Shown: positions 8,801 through 17,356, counted from the first letter of the stretch. The stretch: DNA of 64,000 nucleotides from Agromyces cerinus (GCF_016907835.1 NZ_JAFBCT010000001.1:1984001-2048000); one strand, 5' to 3'. Numbers and translations: made by a program. The notes: generated from the letters alone by a model not told the origin.

Positions 8801-11782
8801 GACGCGAACGGCGACGGTGCGACCCGGCCGCACCACGACGACGTCGTTGACGGCGGTCGGGCGGCGGGCCCCGTCGAGTCGCGGTGCGATGCCGACCCTG
8901 ACGGTGCCCACGGCGCGGGCGCCGAGCGCGTCGACGACCTCGTACTCGAACGTGTCGGTGCCGGCGGAGTACTCCCCCGCCTGGTACTCGAGCCAGTCGG
9001 CCCCGTGCGCGGTGACGTTGCCGAGGTCGGGGTTGCCGCCCTGGCCGAGCAGTTGCACGCTGTCGCCCTCGGGGTCGGATCCGCCGAGCGGCACGGGGAT
9101 CCGCACCGTCTCTCCCGAGAGCACCCGGGCGGTGACGGTCGCCGGGACCGGCGGCGTGTTGCTGTCGGGGTCGGCTTCGCGCACCGACATCTGCACGGTC
9201 GCGGTGGCCCATTGACCGTCGGGGCCGGTCACGCGGTAGACCGCCTCGTACTCCCCCGGCTCGTCTGGAGCGAAGTAGCGGAGCCGGTCGCCGGCGGCGA
9301 AGAGCAGACCCGCCTTCGGCGCCTGGTCGAGGGTCGGCTCGAGCGTGATCGGCAGTGCGTCGGGATGCTCGTCGTTGGCCAGCACCGCGATGTCGACCAC
9401 GTCGCCGGTGCGTGCCGAGATCTTGTCGGGCACGGCGACGGGCGATTGCGGGGACTCGAGCTGCGGCACCTCGACGACCGTGACCTCGCCGACCGCTTCG
9501 GCGAGGCCGTTGCTGACGCGGTAGCCGAACACGCTCGATCCGTTCGGGAGCGGACCGATGAGGGTGACGCGGAGGATGCGGTGGTCGACGACCTCGACCT
9601 GCACGCCCGCCTCCGCCTTCGGCTCGCCGAGACCGGTGAGGATCAGCACGCCGCCGGTCGGGTCGATGTCCGTGGCGAGCACGTCGACGTCCACGGGTTG
9701 GCCGCCCCTGATGAACACCGTGTGCGGAACGGTGATGGGCGTGGTGTCGCGCTCGGGCGGGGCGGAGACGTCGACCCGGACTCGACCCGTCGTCGTCCAG
9801 ACGCCGTCGGTCACGGTGTACTCGAGCGAATGCGTCCGCACAGCCGAGCTCGAGAAGCGGAAGGTCCCGCCGTCGAAGTCGGGCGTCAGCTGCGCGTCGG
9901 GCTTCGCGGGCACCGCGGTCAGCTGCACCTGGCCCGAGCCGCCGCGCACGTGCCGCAGCGGGTCGATGCGCACCTCCTGCCCCGCCGTCGCGAGCACGAC
10001 GAACGGATCGGCGATGAGCTGCACGCTGCCGGGCGCCCGAACGCCGATGCCGAGTGCGCCGACGGCGTCGTCTCGTCCGTCGGACACCTCGAGGGAGACG
10101 GTCCGGTCCGCTCCGGCGCCGCCCTTCTCGTCGAACACGACCACGCCGTCGGCCGTCGATGACAACGAGTCCGGTTCGGCGGCCGTGGCGCGCCGGAGGA
10201 AGAACGGGTCGCCGTCGGGGTCGACCCAGTCGCCGAGCACGGCCGTGCTGACGCGGCCCCCCTCCTGCACGAGGGTCTTGGTCGGCCGTCGCTGTTCGGG
10301 CGGTGAGTTCTCTTCGGCATCGCGCACGGTCACGCTCACCGTGGCGTGGGCGGTGCCGCCGAAGCCGTCGTCGACCGTGTAGCCGAAGCTGATGACACCG
10401 GATGCCTCGTCGCCGAGCACGAGCTGCAACTGCTGGTTGTCGGCGATCCGATCGAGGGCGACGCCCGCCGGCAGCTCGCCGTCGACGGCGTCGACGACCA
10501 TGGCGTCGCCGTTGGCGTCGTAGTCGTTCAGCAGCACCGGCAGTTGCGTCGTCCGCCCCGGGCGCGCACCGAACTCGTCGTCGGCCGCGACGGGCGCCAC
10601 CTGGCTCTTCTCGGTCGTCGGCGGCGTGTCGGGGTCGTTCTGCTCGATCGTCTCCTCGTCGCGCTCGATCTTGAGGAGCGCTTCCCAGTTGTCGATGAGG
10701 CCGAACGCGGCGCCGACGGCCCAGGTCTTGCCGGTGCGCCGTTCGTTGAGCACGAGCGTGGCGCCGTTGGCGAGGTAGGTGTAGTCACCGCTCGCGGTCG
10801 CCGAGGGCAGCTCGACGGGGTCCTCGTCGCCGCCCGCCGTGCAGGACCGCCACGCGGTTCCCCCGGCCCACGCCGCGTAGAGGCATCCGTTGTGCATGTA
10901 CGGTGCAGCCGGCAGTCCCGATGGTTCGTCGACGCGGGTGCGCGGCTCGTCGCCGTCGAGCCCGACGGTGATGAGGCCTCGGCGGGTGGCGATCGCGACG
11001 TCGTCGCCACCGCTCGACGGGCGTTGGAGCACCGGGGCGTCGTTGGCGGCGATGAGTGCTGAGAGGTCGACCGGACCCCGATCGAGGTGGAGCGTCCGGG
11101 TGCCGACGTCGAACACGGCCCAGCGGTCGGCGACCGAGGTGATCTGCACCTCGGCGTCGCGAGCGACCGCCGCGGTCTGCCAGCGGGTGCGCACGGTCTC
11201 GGCCTCGGCCGCATCGACCTGCGCGACGTCACCGGTCGACGGCGTGTAGGCGAAGAGCGTGCCGTCGGGATCGACCGACGTCACCGACCCGGTGCCGAAC
11301 GCGAGCATCGGCTCGGAGTCGGCGTCGAACTGCGCGAACCGGTCGACCGGCGTCGTCCAGACGTCGCCGTCCGAGGTGACGACGACCCTCGAACCGGCGA
11401 GGGCGAGCGTCGCGTCGTCGGGAGGGACCGCGACGGTCTCGGTGAGGCTCGAGGTCGTCGCGTCGACGATCCGCACGGTCGCCCTCACACGATCGAGCGC
11501 GAGCACGGTGGCCCCCTGCTGCACGATCTCCGTGCCGGTCGAGCCGGTCTCGACGACCGAGTTCAGTTCGAGCAGCGCCGTGTTCGCACGGCCGATGGCC
11601 TGGTACTCGTTGCTGCTGACCCACACGGCGGCATCGCCGAGGTCGACCCGTTGGGCGGCGTACCCGCCGGACGCGATCGCGACGCCCGCGACGAGTGCGA
11701 CCACGGCGGTGGTCGCCGCGGCGGTGACGACAGCGGATCGCGGCTTGGGGAGTCTGGTCAGGTCGGGAAGCCGCGGCATCAT
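5891..11782 (-). CDS. giant membrane-anchored Ig-like / fibronectin type III protein
   Basis: 1963 residues. A short basic N-terminus and one membrane helix (about 16-40) suggest an extracytoplasmic body. Residues 45-390 look like a beta-propeller-type domain rich in VTSDGDVW-like strands. From about 395 to 1460 there are many tandem Ig-like (cadherin/Big_9-type) modules marked by variants of VLxNDxDPxG, and the C-terminal 500 residues contain fibronectin type III modules. No LPxTG or other anchor is seen at the C-terminus. ATG 11782 overlaps the kinase stop by 4 bp. Proteins of this architecture occur in actinobacterial clusters with kinase, FHA and MoxR genes; the function is not established. 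It probably spans the cell wall. Confidence 0.9.
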   Translation of the reverse strand: MMPRLPDLTRLPKPRSAVVTAAATTAVVALVAGVAIASGGYAAQRVDLGDAAVWVSSNEYQAIGRANTALLELNSVVETGSTGTEIVQQGATVLALDRVRATVRIVDATTSSLTETVAVPPDDATLALAGSRVVVTSDGDVWTTPVDRFAQFDADSEPMLAFGTGSVTSVDPDGTLFAYTPSTGDVAQVDAAEAETVRTRWQTAAVARDAEVQITSVADRWAVFDVGTRTLHLDRGPVDLSALIAANDAPVLQRPSSGGDDVAIATRRGLITVGLDGDEPRTRVDEPSGLPAAPYMHNGCLYAAWAGGTAWRSCTAGGDEDPVELPSATASGDYTYLANGATLVLNERRTGKTWAVGAAFGLIDNWEALLKIERDEETIEQNDPDTPPTTEKSQVAPVAADDEFGARPGRTTQLPVLLNDYDANGDAMVVDAVDGELPAGVALDRIADNQQLQLVLGDEASGVISFGYTVDDGFGGTAHATVSVTVRDAEENSPPEQRRPTKTLVQEGGRVSTAVLGDWVDPDGDPFFLRRATAAEPDSLSSTADGVVVFDEKGGAGADRTVSLEVSDGRDDAVGALGIGVRAPGSVQLIADPFVVLATAGQEVRIDPLRHVRGGSGQVQLTAVPAKPDAQLTPDFDGGTFRFSSSAVRTHSLEYTVTDGVWTTTGRVRVDVSAPPERDTTPITVPHTVFIRGGQPVDVDVLATDIDPTGGVLILTGLGEPKAEAGVQVEVVDHRILRVTLIGPLPNGSSVFGYRVSNGLAEAVGEVTVVEVPQLESPQSPVAVPDKISARTGDVVDIAVLANDEHPDALPITLEPTLDQAPKAGLLFAAGDRLRYFAPDEPGEYEAVYRVTGPDGQWATATVQMSVREADPDSNTPPVPATVTARVLSGETVRIPVPLGGSDPEGDSVQLLGQGGNPDLGNVTAHGADWLEYQAGEYSAGTDTFEYEVVDALGARAVGTVRVGIAPRLDGARRPTAVNDVVVVRPGRTVAVRVLENDSDPDGGALTLKDVTATEGDAVAEIVDDRIEVALPPGEGKYGFSYTIENEQLGHASTFLSITASEDAPLARPEASDTVLTLSDILDEDVVDVPVLRNVFLADADVADVVVGLVDGYDRGAEVRRDGSIRVQVEDRRRVIPFSVAHPEDPSIVSYAFIWVPGRDDALPQLRADAPDVVVVSGDEVTLDLEDFVIAASGRPVKITDAATVRASHSDGSDLVVDQDTLRYRSEEGYFGPASLSFTVTDGESAADPSARTGTIVIPIDVLPTEDQPPVFTGGVIDFEPGESKEIDLLKLTNYPYPAARGELVYRLLPPPTEGFRFELDGSDLTIEAEASASKASRTVAIGVADDSGDGKPGRIELRVVPSTKPIARPAPDSAIVQRGRTTTIDVLANDGPTNPFPDVPLRVVDVRGTDADSLPSGVSIEPSEDRSRLEVTVAPGAAPVNSTVQYEVADATGDAARNAWGLVTISVQDRPDAVTGARVTGFGDRSLDVAFGAGAFNNSPITGYEIQLVDAGTGEVASSSVCAATTCTVTTPGNGQAEAVHVRIRARNGIGLSDPVDAPGPIWSDVVPPPPTGVRALPRDGYLRLEWSPVPEGSGSAIGSYVVTVAGVSTEVSAAAVCTATVCSTDSQPLENGSQVPITISARNQAFPALAVWTQAGASGTPFGPPVAGGISVSGDAAAGTVTVAWDAFAGNGDPIGGYFVQRLVDGASGVPAGAQACSVTSPAPGTVVAPSGGGTVAEVVHVGPGTTSVQFSGTATEATKYSFLVWGYNRAACANTEVVGTVVRPAPDSIRRVDSHMEMRTADTYDRYISGVAPGAWRYDIVAVDGNGAQIPGTQQSFDGSGWAQDLFARPYGEAVRFQVRSCSIWGSCGPWSDVLPADARPSLTFALPSRVWNESTKTWSWTSVPENSGLPVAFTCGVDGDRNGKPAQTPTSCQVPEAKPGDRVWLDVEIADVVVRYQNR

Positions 11783-13200
11783 GCACCATCACCGAGATCG
11801 ACGGACACCTCGACGCAGCGCTCGGCGCTCGCGGCACCCGACTTTCCGTCGCGCACCACCCGGACGCTCGCGCAGACCCGGTCGCCGTCTTCGGCCGGCA
11901 CGGTCACCCGCGCCTCTCGCTGCAGCGGCTGGGTCTCGCCGTCGACGGTCACGACATACGCATCGGAGCTCTGCAGCCCCGGGTCGTTCCAGGAGAAGGT
12001 CACGGTCTCACCCGCATCGACGCCCTGCACGTCGGTCACGACTGGGATCGACCTGGTGCCCTGGATCACGAAGTACGCACCCGCGCCGACGAGCGCGATC
12101 AGGAGCACCGAGACGAGCGAGATGCCCCAGGCGAGGCGCGCAGACGTCGGCGGGGTCGTTCGAATCCGGCTCGTGCCGAGGTCACGAGGGCGGGAGTCCG
12201 CCTCCGACCGGGTGGCGCCGAACGCACCGCTCCGCGCGCGCCGCCGACGCGGTGCCGCGTCGCCGATGCCGTGGGCACCGCTGATGCGGGTCTGCTCGTC
12301 GACGTCGACGGCGGTCGCGAGCGCCCAGTCGTCCATCGCGACCTCGAGCGGCGTCTGGGAGAGGCCGAGCTCCTCCTCGACCGACTGCAGGTCGCGGACG
12401 AACTCGAGCGCACTGGACTGCCGGTTCGACGGTCGACGCGACATCGAACGCGCGAGCACCTGCTCGAGGCTCTTCGGCACGTCGAGTCGCCCTGTCGGGG
12501 TGTACTTCGCCTTGTCGATGCGGCCCATGAGCGCGCCGGATCCGTTGTCGCCGCCCGGTGTCTCGAACGGACTGCGACCGGCGAGGAGCGAGTACACGGT
12601 CGCGCCGAGCGACCAGACCTCGCTCGCGACACTGCCGGACACCTCGTCGTGCAGCACCTCGGGCGCCGACCACGGGATCGACAGGCCGACCGCGTCGGAG
12701 GACTCGGCCTCGCCGAGGGTCGCCGCGATGCCGAAGTCGGAGAGCACGGGGTGGCCGTAGGCGGTCGTGAGGATGTTCGACGGCTTGATGTCCCGGTGCA
12801 GCACGCCCTGCCGGTGCGCCGTCTCGACCGCACTCGCGATGCGCACGCCGACCGCGAGCACCTCGGCCAGCGGCAACTGCACCGCACGGTAGCGCTGGCC
12901 GAGCGAGGCCGAGCAGTACTCCATCACCAGGTACGGCCGGCCGTCGGCCGCGACGCTGGCCTGGTAGACCGTCAGGATCGACGGGTGGGAGGAGAGCTGG
13001 GCCATGAGGTTCGCCTCGGCCTGGAACATCTGCCGCAGGTCGTCGTTGACGACCTCGGCGAGCAGCACCTTCACCGCGACGAGGCGCCGCGGCATGTTCT
13101 GCTCGTAGAGGAAGACGTCGGCGAATCCGCCCGACCCGAGCACGCGGATGAACGCGAAACCCGGCAGGTTCGGCGGCGTGGACGGCAGTCGTCGAGACAC
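11779..13200 (-). CDS. transmembrane Ser/Thr protein kinase
   Basis: 473 residues. The N-terminal kinase domain has a glycine loop (GSGGFADV, 22-29), Lys44, the HRDIKPSN catalytic loop (Asp137), DFG (155-157) and APE (179-181). In subdomain IX the usual D-x-W is E-x-W (SEVWSLG). A linker of about 90 residues leads to a membrane helix (357-379) and a 93-residue extracytoplasmic tail with a fibronectin III-like pattern and two Cys, unlike the PASTA repeats of PknB. The start is GTG 13200 behind CAGGAGGATC. The gene overlaps the giant Ig/FN3 gene by 4 bp and is preceded by a PP2C gene, making a kinase/phosphatase pair whose targets probably bind the FHA proteins. Confidence 0.95.
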   Translation of the reverse strand: MSRRLPSTPPNLPGFAFIRVLGSGGFADVFLYEQNMPRRLVAVKVLLAEVVNDDLRQMFQAEANLMAQLSSHPSILTVYQASVAADGRPYLVMEYCSASLGQRYRAVQLPLAEVLAVGVRIASAVETAHRQGVLHRDIKPSNILTTAYGHPVLSDFGIAATLGEAESSDAVGLSIPWSAPEVLHDEVSGSVASEVWSLGATVYSLLAGRSPFETPGGDNGSGALMGRIDKAKYTPTGRLDVPKSLEQVLARSMSRRPSNRQSSALEFVRDLQSVEEELGLSQTPLEVAMDDWALATAVDVDEQTRISGAHGIGDAAPRRRRARSGAFGATRSEADSRPRDLGTSRIRTTPPTSARLAWGISLVSVLLIALVGAGAYFVIQGTRSIPVVTDVQGVDAGETVTFSWNDPGLQSSDAYVVTVDGETQPLQREARVTVPAEDGDRVCASVRVVRDGKSGAASAERCVEVSVDLGDGA

Positions 13201-13334
13201 GATCCTCCTGCCTGCTCTGGGTCGGTGGGACGCCGCCCGGTGGCCGGTGGCGCCCGGTGCCCATCATTGTATCCGCGGGCGACGGATGCCTCGTGGTGCG
13301 GTGCACATCACGACAACCGGGCCGCGGCCTCGGA
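13201..13334 (-). promoter_or_regulatory. kinase upstream region with -10-like TACAAT
   Basis: This 134-bp gap between the phosphatase and kinase genes is the largest inside the cluster. On the minus strand it holds a good -10-like TACAAT (13271-13266), about 65 bases before the kinase start, but no convincing -35. An internal promoter for the kinase-to-FtsK half of the cluster is possible. Confidence 0.35.
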
Positions 13335-14162
13335 TCAGCGGTGCGCCGGCTCGACCTCGCCCGACGGCTGCGCGCCCTCGGGGCGCACGACCTTCAGGAC
13401 GTCGACCACGATCGCCGTGACATTGTCGCGTCCTCCGTTGCCGAGCGCCGCTTCGAGCAGTTGGTGCGCGGCCTTCTCGGCCTTCGCATTGGCGACGAGG
13501 AAGTGGCGGATGCCGTAGGTCGTGAGCTCCTTCGTGAGCCCGTCGGAGCAGATGAGCAGCCGCATGCCGGGCTCGACGGCGATCGCGCGATAGTCGGGGA
13601 TCGGCGCCTCGTGGAATCCGACGGCACGCGTGATCACGTTCGAGTGCGGGTGGGTGTCGGCCTCTTCGCGAGTGATCTGCCCGGCGTCGACGAGTTCCTG
13701 CACGATCGAGTGGTCGACCGTCAGCTGCTCGAGCACCCCGCCCACCAGCCGGTAGACGCGCGAGTCTCCGATGTTGAACACGATCCAGGCCGGCTCGTCC
13801 GCGATCGCCCCGATCGCGGCACCTGTGACCGTCGTGCCGCTGCCCTCGTCGGTGACGCCGGCGCCGCGGCCCATGTCCTGCACCGCGAGGCGGAGGGCGT
13901 GGTCGATCTCGGGAGTGCCGACGAGCGTCTTGCCACCGTGCTCGGCGAGCCGGGTGACGACCGCGGCGCTCGCGAAGTCGCCGGCGGCGTGGCCGCCCAT
14001 GCCGTCGGCCACGGCGAAGATCGGCGCCTGGGCGACGAAGCTGTCCTCGTTGACCTCGCGGCGCAGGCCGGTGTCGGTGACCGCGGCCCAGGCGAGGGTG
14101 ACCTCGGTGCCGTCGGGCAGCGTGATCCGATGGCGGGCGTTGCCATTGCCGATCTGGGTCAC
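13335..14162 (-). CDS. PP2C-family protein phosphatase
   Basis: 275 residues from GTG 14162. The metal-binding and catalytic motifs are all visible: RREVNEDSF, VADGMGGHAAG, GTTVTG, IGDSRVY, CSDGLT and GGRDNVTAIVV. There is no membrane segment, so this is a cytoplasmic PstP-like phosphatase that should oppose the kinase encoded next. The frame is open further upstream to 14459, but only across the preceding FHA gene, so the extension is rejected. The chosen start has only a weak ribosome site and follows the FHA stop by 25 bp. Translation may be coupled. Confidence 0.92.
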   Translation of the reverse strand: MTQIGNGNARHRITLPDGTEVTLAWAAVTDTGLRREVNEDSFVAQAPIFAVADGMGGHAAGDFASAAVVTRLAEHGGKTLVGTPEIDHALRLAVQDMGRGAGVTDEGSGTTVTGAAIGAIADEPAWIVFNIGDSRVYRLVGGVLEQLTVDHSIVQELVDAGQITREEADTHPHSNVITRAVGFHEAPIPDYRAIAVEPGMRLLICSDGLTKELTTYGIRHFLVANAKAEKAAHQLLEAALGNGGRDNVTAIVVDVLKVVRPEGAQPSGEVEPAHR

Positions 14163-14187
14163 CTGTGAAGCCTGCTGTCTGTAGGGG

Positions 14188-15228
14188 TCATGCGCCGGGG
14201 GAATCCTGGGCGAGGAGGATCTCGATGATCGTATCGTCTCCGAGATCGAGAGCGGTGCCCGGAAGCACCACGACCGACTCCCCCGCACGGAGCCGTCGTG
14301 CGCCGGACAGCGTGCGGAGCACCGTGCCGTTGGTCGAGTGCAGGTCGGTCGCGACGAGTCGGGTGCCGACGATGCGCAGCTCGAGGTGCGTGCCCGAGAC
14401 GATCGCCGCCGGCGATTCGACCGTGAGGAGTTCGGGCGGCATGCCGCTGCCCGCGACACGCGGAGGCAGCGGCTTCCGACCGATGAGCACGGGTGCCGTG
14501 ATCGTCATGGGCTGCCCGTCGCCGATGCGGAAGCGAGGACCGCTCGGTGCCGGATCCGCCGCGGCACCCGTCGGAGACGTGGGCGATCCGGTCGGCGAGG
14601 TGCCGATGTCGTCTGGCACGCGCCGCACCTGCCGCGGGGTGATGACCGTGTCGGCGACGGACGCTCCGAGGTCCGCCTCCCGCTGGCGGGGCGCGAGCAA
14701 TGTGTCGGCGTCGAGCCAGGGCGTGGGAGCAGGGGCATCCGCCGGACTGCCGGCCGCCGTCCACCCGACCGAGGAGGCTCGCAGGCTCGCCCGTCGAGGC
14801 ACCACGGGTTCGCCAGCGGTCTGCTCGCGTTCGAGCGGCGTTGCGGCGTCGGTGATGCGCAGCGCCACCACGTCGTCGAAGTCTGCGAGGTGCCACGGAC
14901 GGATGCCGCGCGCGTCGAACCTGCGGCTGCCGCCCGGTGAGGCGAGGTCGACGACCGCGTCGCCGCGAACGACGGCGGTCACGCTCGTCACCGCCTCCTC
15001 CGCCCACCAGACGAGACCGAACGACTCCACCGGGTCGACGCGGCCCGACGGCACCAGCCCCACGAGCGTCTCGAGCGCGAGTCGACCGTCGCTCGCCGCT
15101 TCGGAGAGCGCGTTCAGCACCGCTTCGGGAGCGGGTGCGGCGACCGCGGCGATGAACCGGTCTCCCACGATCACATCCCACGCGGGGGCACCGGCCGACG
15201 CCGAACTCGAGACAGCGCCTGAGACCAT
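14188..15228 (-). CDS. FHA domain protein
   Basis: 346 residues from ATG 15228. The first 150 residues include a hydrophobic, Ala/Val-rich stretch with no recognised domain. The last 115 or so form an FHA domain with GRKP, SGTH and NGT at the phosphothreonine-binding positions. It is first in the minus-strand cluster and is likely a phosphorylation-dependent adaptor. No Shine-Dalgarno sequence precedes the start, but CAGAAT lies exactly six bases upstream on the minus strand, so the mRNA may be leaderless. The frame stays open to 15423, and a longer start cannot be excluded. Confidence 0.85.
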   Translation of the reverse strand: MVSGAVSSSASAGAPAWDVIVGDRFIAAVAAPAPEAVLNALSEAASDGRLALETLVGLVPSGRVDPVESFGLVWWAEEAVTSVTAVVRGDAVVDLASPGGSRRFDARGIRPWHLADFDDVVALRITDAATPLEREQTAGEPVVPRRASLRASSVGWTAAGSPADAPAPTPWLDADTLLAPRQREADLGASVADTVITPRQVRRVPDDIGTSPTGSPTSPTGAAADPAPSGPRFRIGDGQPMTITAPVLIGRKPLPPRVAGSGMPPELLTVESPAAIVSGTHLELRIVGTRLVATDLHSTNGTVLRTLSGARRLRAGESVVVLPGTALDLGDDTIIEILLAQDSPGA

Positions 15229-15417
15229 GCGGACATTCTGGCACCGTGCGGGGTCTGCGCACGAGGGGTCGTGCCTGGTCGTCCATCCTGAATTCGTGGA
15301 CGCCGGATACCGGGCCACGACGGGGCTGCGCAGCATCGGCGCCTCCGCGATCCGCAGCCCAAACCAGGCTATTGCTGTGGATTCAGTCGATTTTGCGCCG
15401 ATATTCAACGGAATCGC

Positions 15418-15453
15418 TTGCACGGGGCATTCGTCACTGTCACAATCGTGGCA
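15418..15453 (+). promoter_or_regulatory. promoter of the Lrp-type gene, probably leaderless
   Basis: TTGCAC (15418-15423) and CACAAT (15441-15446) are separated by 17 bp. The predicted transcription start falls on the A of the ATG at 15453, and there is no Shine-Dalgarno sequence. The preceding 60 bases are unusually A/T-rich for this window and are a plausible site for autoregulatory Lrp binding. The whole divergent gap 15229-15452 (224 bp) otherwise shows no gene. Confidence 0.6.
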
Positions 15454-15935
15454 TGACGAACAACGGGCGTTCCTCGCAGCCCCGACCCGTGCAGCTCGAC
15501 GACGTCTCGAAGGCGATCATCGAACAGCTGCAGGCCGATGGGCGGCGCTCGTACGCCGATGTCGGCAAGGCCGTCGGCCTGTCGGAAGCCGCCGTGCGCC
15601 AGCGCGTGCAGCGGCTCACGGAGTCGGGTGTGATGCAGATCGTGGCCGTGACCGACCCGATGCAGCTCGGATTCACCACGCAGGCGATGATCGGCATCCG
15701 CACCGCGGGTGACACCCGCGTGCTGGCCGCTCGCCTCGCCGAGATCCCCGAGATCGACTACGTCGTGCTCACCGCGGGCAGCTTCGACGTGATGGCCGAG
15801 GTCGTCTGCGAGAACGATGACGAGCTGCTCGAACTCCTGAACACGCGGATCCGCGTGATCGAGGGCGTGCAGTCGACCGAGACGTTCGTCTACCTGAAGC
15901 TCCAGAAGCAGTTCTACAACTGGGGCACCCGCTGA
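15453..15935 (+). CDS. Lrp/AsnC family transcriptional regulator
   Basis: 160 residues. An AsnC-type winged helix-turn-helix (about 15-70, with GRRSYADVGKAVGLSEAAVRQR-like spacing) is followed by the alpha/beta RAM ligand-binding domain (about 75-155). Such proteins form octamers that respond to amino acids or related metabolites. Its stop is 32 bp before the aminotransferase start, so it probably controls the aminotransferase/FAD-oxidase pair downstream. The start at 15453 was chosen over longer in-frame options because of the promoter directly in front. Confidence 0.93.
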   Translation: MTNNGRSSQPRPVQLDDVSKAIIEQLQADGRRSYADVGKAVGLSEAAVRQRVQRLTESGVMQIVAVTDPMQLGFTTQAMIGIRTAGDTRVLAARLAEIPEIDYVVLTAGSFDVMAEVVCENDDELLELLNTRIRVIEGVQSTETFVYLKLQKQFYNWGTR

Positions 15936-15967
15936 GTCAGCGGGTGCTCATCGAGAAAGGGATGGCA

Positions 15968-17356
15968 ATGACCGACACGGTCTACGACAACGACGTGCTG
16001 CAGCAGAAGGCGAAGGATCATCTCTGGATGCACTTCTCCCGGCAGTCCACCATGGAGACGTCGGGGGTGCCGATCATCACCCGCGGTCAGGGCCACCACA
16101 TCTACGACGTCCAGGGCCGGGAGTACTTCGACGGTCTGGCCGGTCTCTTCGTCGTGAACGCGGGCCACGGGCGCGCGCGGCTCGCCGAGGTCGCCGCCAA
16201 GCAGGCAGAGCAGCTCGCCTTCTTCCCGATCTGGTCGTACGCCCACCCCTCGGCGATCGAGCTCGCCGACCGACTGGCGGGCTACGCACCCGGCGACCTG
16301 AACCGGGTCTTCTTCTCGACGGGCGGCGGTGAAGCCGTCGAGACGGCCTTCAAGCTCGCCAAGTACTACTGGAAGCTCCAGGGCCGGCCGACGAAGCACA
16401 AGGTGATCTCCCGCTCGGTCGCCTACCACGGCACCCCTCAGGGCGCCCTCGCGATCACCGGCATCCCCGGCATGAAGGAGATGTTCGAGCCGGTCACCCC
16501 CGGCGGCTTCCGCGTGCCGAACACGAACTTCTACCGCGCCGCCGAGATGGGCGCCCCGGCCGACGACCTCGAGGCCTTCGGTCTCTGGGCGGCGAACCGC
16601 ATCGAGGAGATGATCCTCTTCGAGGGCCCCGAGACGGTCGCCGCCGTGTTCCTCGAGCCGGTGCAGAACTCCGGCGGCTGCTTCCCGCCGCCCCCCGGCT
16701 ACTTCAAGCGCGTGCGCGAGATCTGCGACCAGTACGACGTGCTCCTCGTCTCCGACGAGGTCATCTGCGCCTTCGGCCGCCTCGGCCACATGTTCGCGTG
16801 CGACGCCTACGGTTACGTGCCCGACATGATCACGTGCGCGAAGGCCATGACCTCGGGCTACTCCCCCATCGGCGCGACGATCGTCTCCGAGAAGATCTAC
16901 GCCCCGTTCGCCGAGGGCAACACGTCGTTCTACCACGGCTACACGTTCGGCGGTCACCCCGTGTCGGCCGCAGTGGCACTCGAGAACCTCGACATCTTCG
17001 AGGAGGAGAAGCTGAACGAACGAGTTCTCGAGAACTCGCCGCTGTTCCGTGCCGAGCTCGAGAAGCTGCTCGACCTGCCGATCGTCGGCGACGTGCGCGG
17101 CGACGGCTACTTCTTCGGCATCGAACTCGTGAAGGACAAGGAGACGCGCGAGACCTTCGACGACGACGAGTCCGAGCGCCTGCTCCGCGGGTTCCTGTCG
17201 AAGGCGCTCTTCGACGCGGGTCTCTACTGCCGCGCCGACGACCGCGGCGATCCCGTGATCCAGCTGGCGCCGCCGCTCACGATCGGCCCGGCGGAGTTCG
17301 CCGAGATCGAGCAGAAGCTGCGCGGTGTGCTGACCGAAGCCTCCAACCGGCTCTGA
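15968..17356 (+). CDS. class III PLP-dependent aminotransferase, likely diamine or omega-amino acid type
   Basis: 462 residues, a full-length fold type I, class III transaminase. Asp263 in VSDEV binds the PLP nitrogen and Lys292 in CAKAMTSGY is the Schiff-base lysine. The phosphate-binding STGGGEAVE segment is at 118-125. The family covers putrescine-pyruvate, omega-amino acid and GABA transaminases; substrate is inferred from the neighbouring gamma-glutamylputrescine-oxidase-like gene and Lrp regulator. ATG 15968 sits seven bases after GAGAAAGG; ATG 15962 would be too close. The stop overlaps the next gene (TGATG). Confidence 0.88.
   Translation: MTDTVYDNDVLQQKAKDHLWMHFSRQSTMETSGVPIITRGQGHHIYDVQGREYFDGLAGLFVVNAGHGRARLAEVAAKQAEQLAFFPIWSYAHPSAIELADRLAGYAPGDLNRVFFSTGGGEAVETAFKLAKYYWKLQGRPTKHKVISRSVAYHGTPQGALAITGIPGMKEMFEPVTPGGFRVPNTNFYRAAEMGAPADDLEAFGLWAANRIEEMILFEGPETVAAVFLEPVQNSGGCFPPPPGYFKRVREICDQYDVLLVSDEVICAFGRLGHMFACDAYGYVPDMITCAKAMTSGYSPIGATIVSEKIYAPFAEGNTSFYHGYTFGGHPVSAAVALENLDIFEEEKLNERVLENSPLFRAELEKLLDLPIVGDVRGDGYFFGIELVKDKETRETFDDDESERLLRGFLSKALFDAGLYCRADDRGDPVIQLAPPLTIGPAEFAEIEQKLRGVLTEASNRL

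Noticed and set aside
4904-10162. Plus-strand open frame of 1752 codons
   Set aside because: It is antisense to moxR and the Ig/FN3 gene, is Arg/Asp/Gly/Val-rich without recognisable domains, and results from the GC-rich third positions of the real genes.
14164-14190. Ten-codon frame (MTPTDSRLHR) between FHA and PP2C genes
   Set aside because: It starts at the FHA stop (ATGA) and ends at the PP2C start, but is too short to call; it may only help coupling.
14163-14459. Longer start for the PP2C phosphatase
   Set aside because: It would overlap the FHA domain coding region and adds only Ser/Arg-rich sequence not found in the family.
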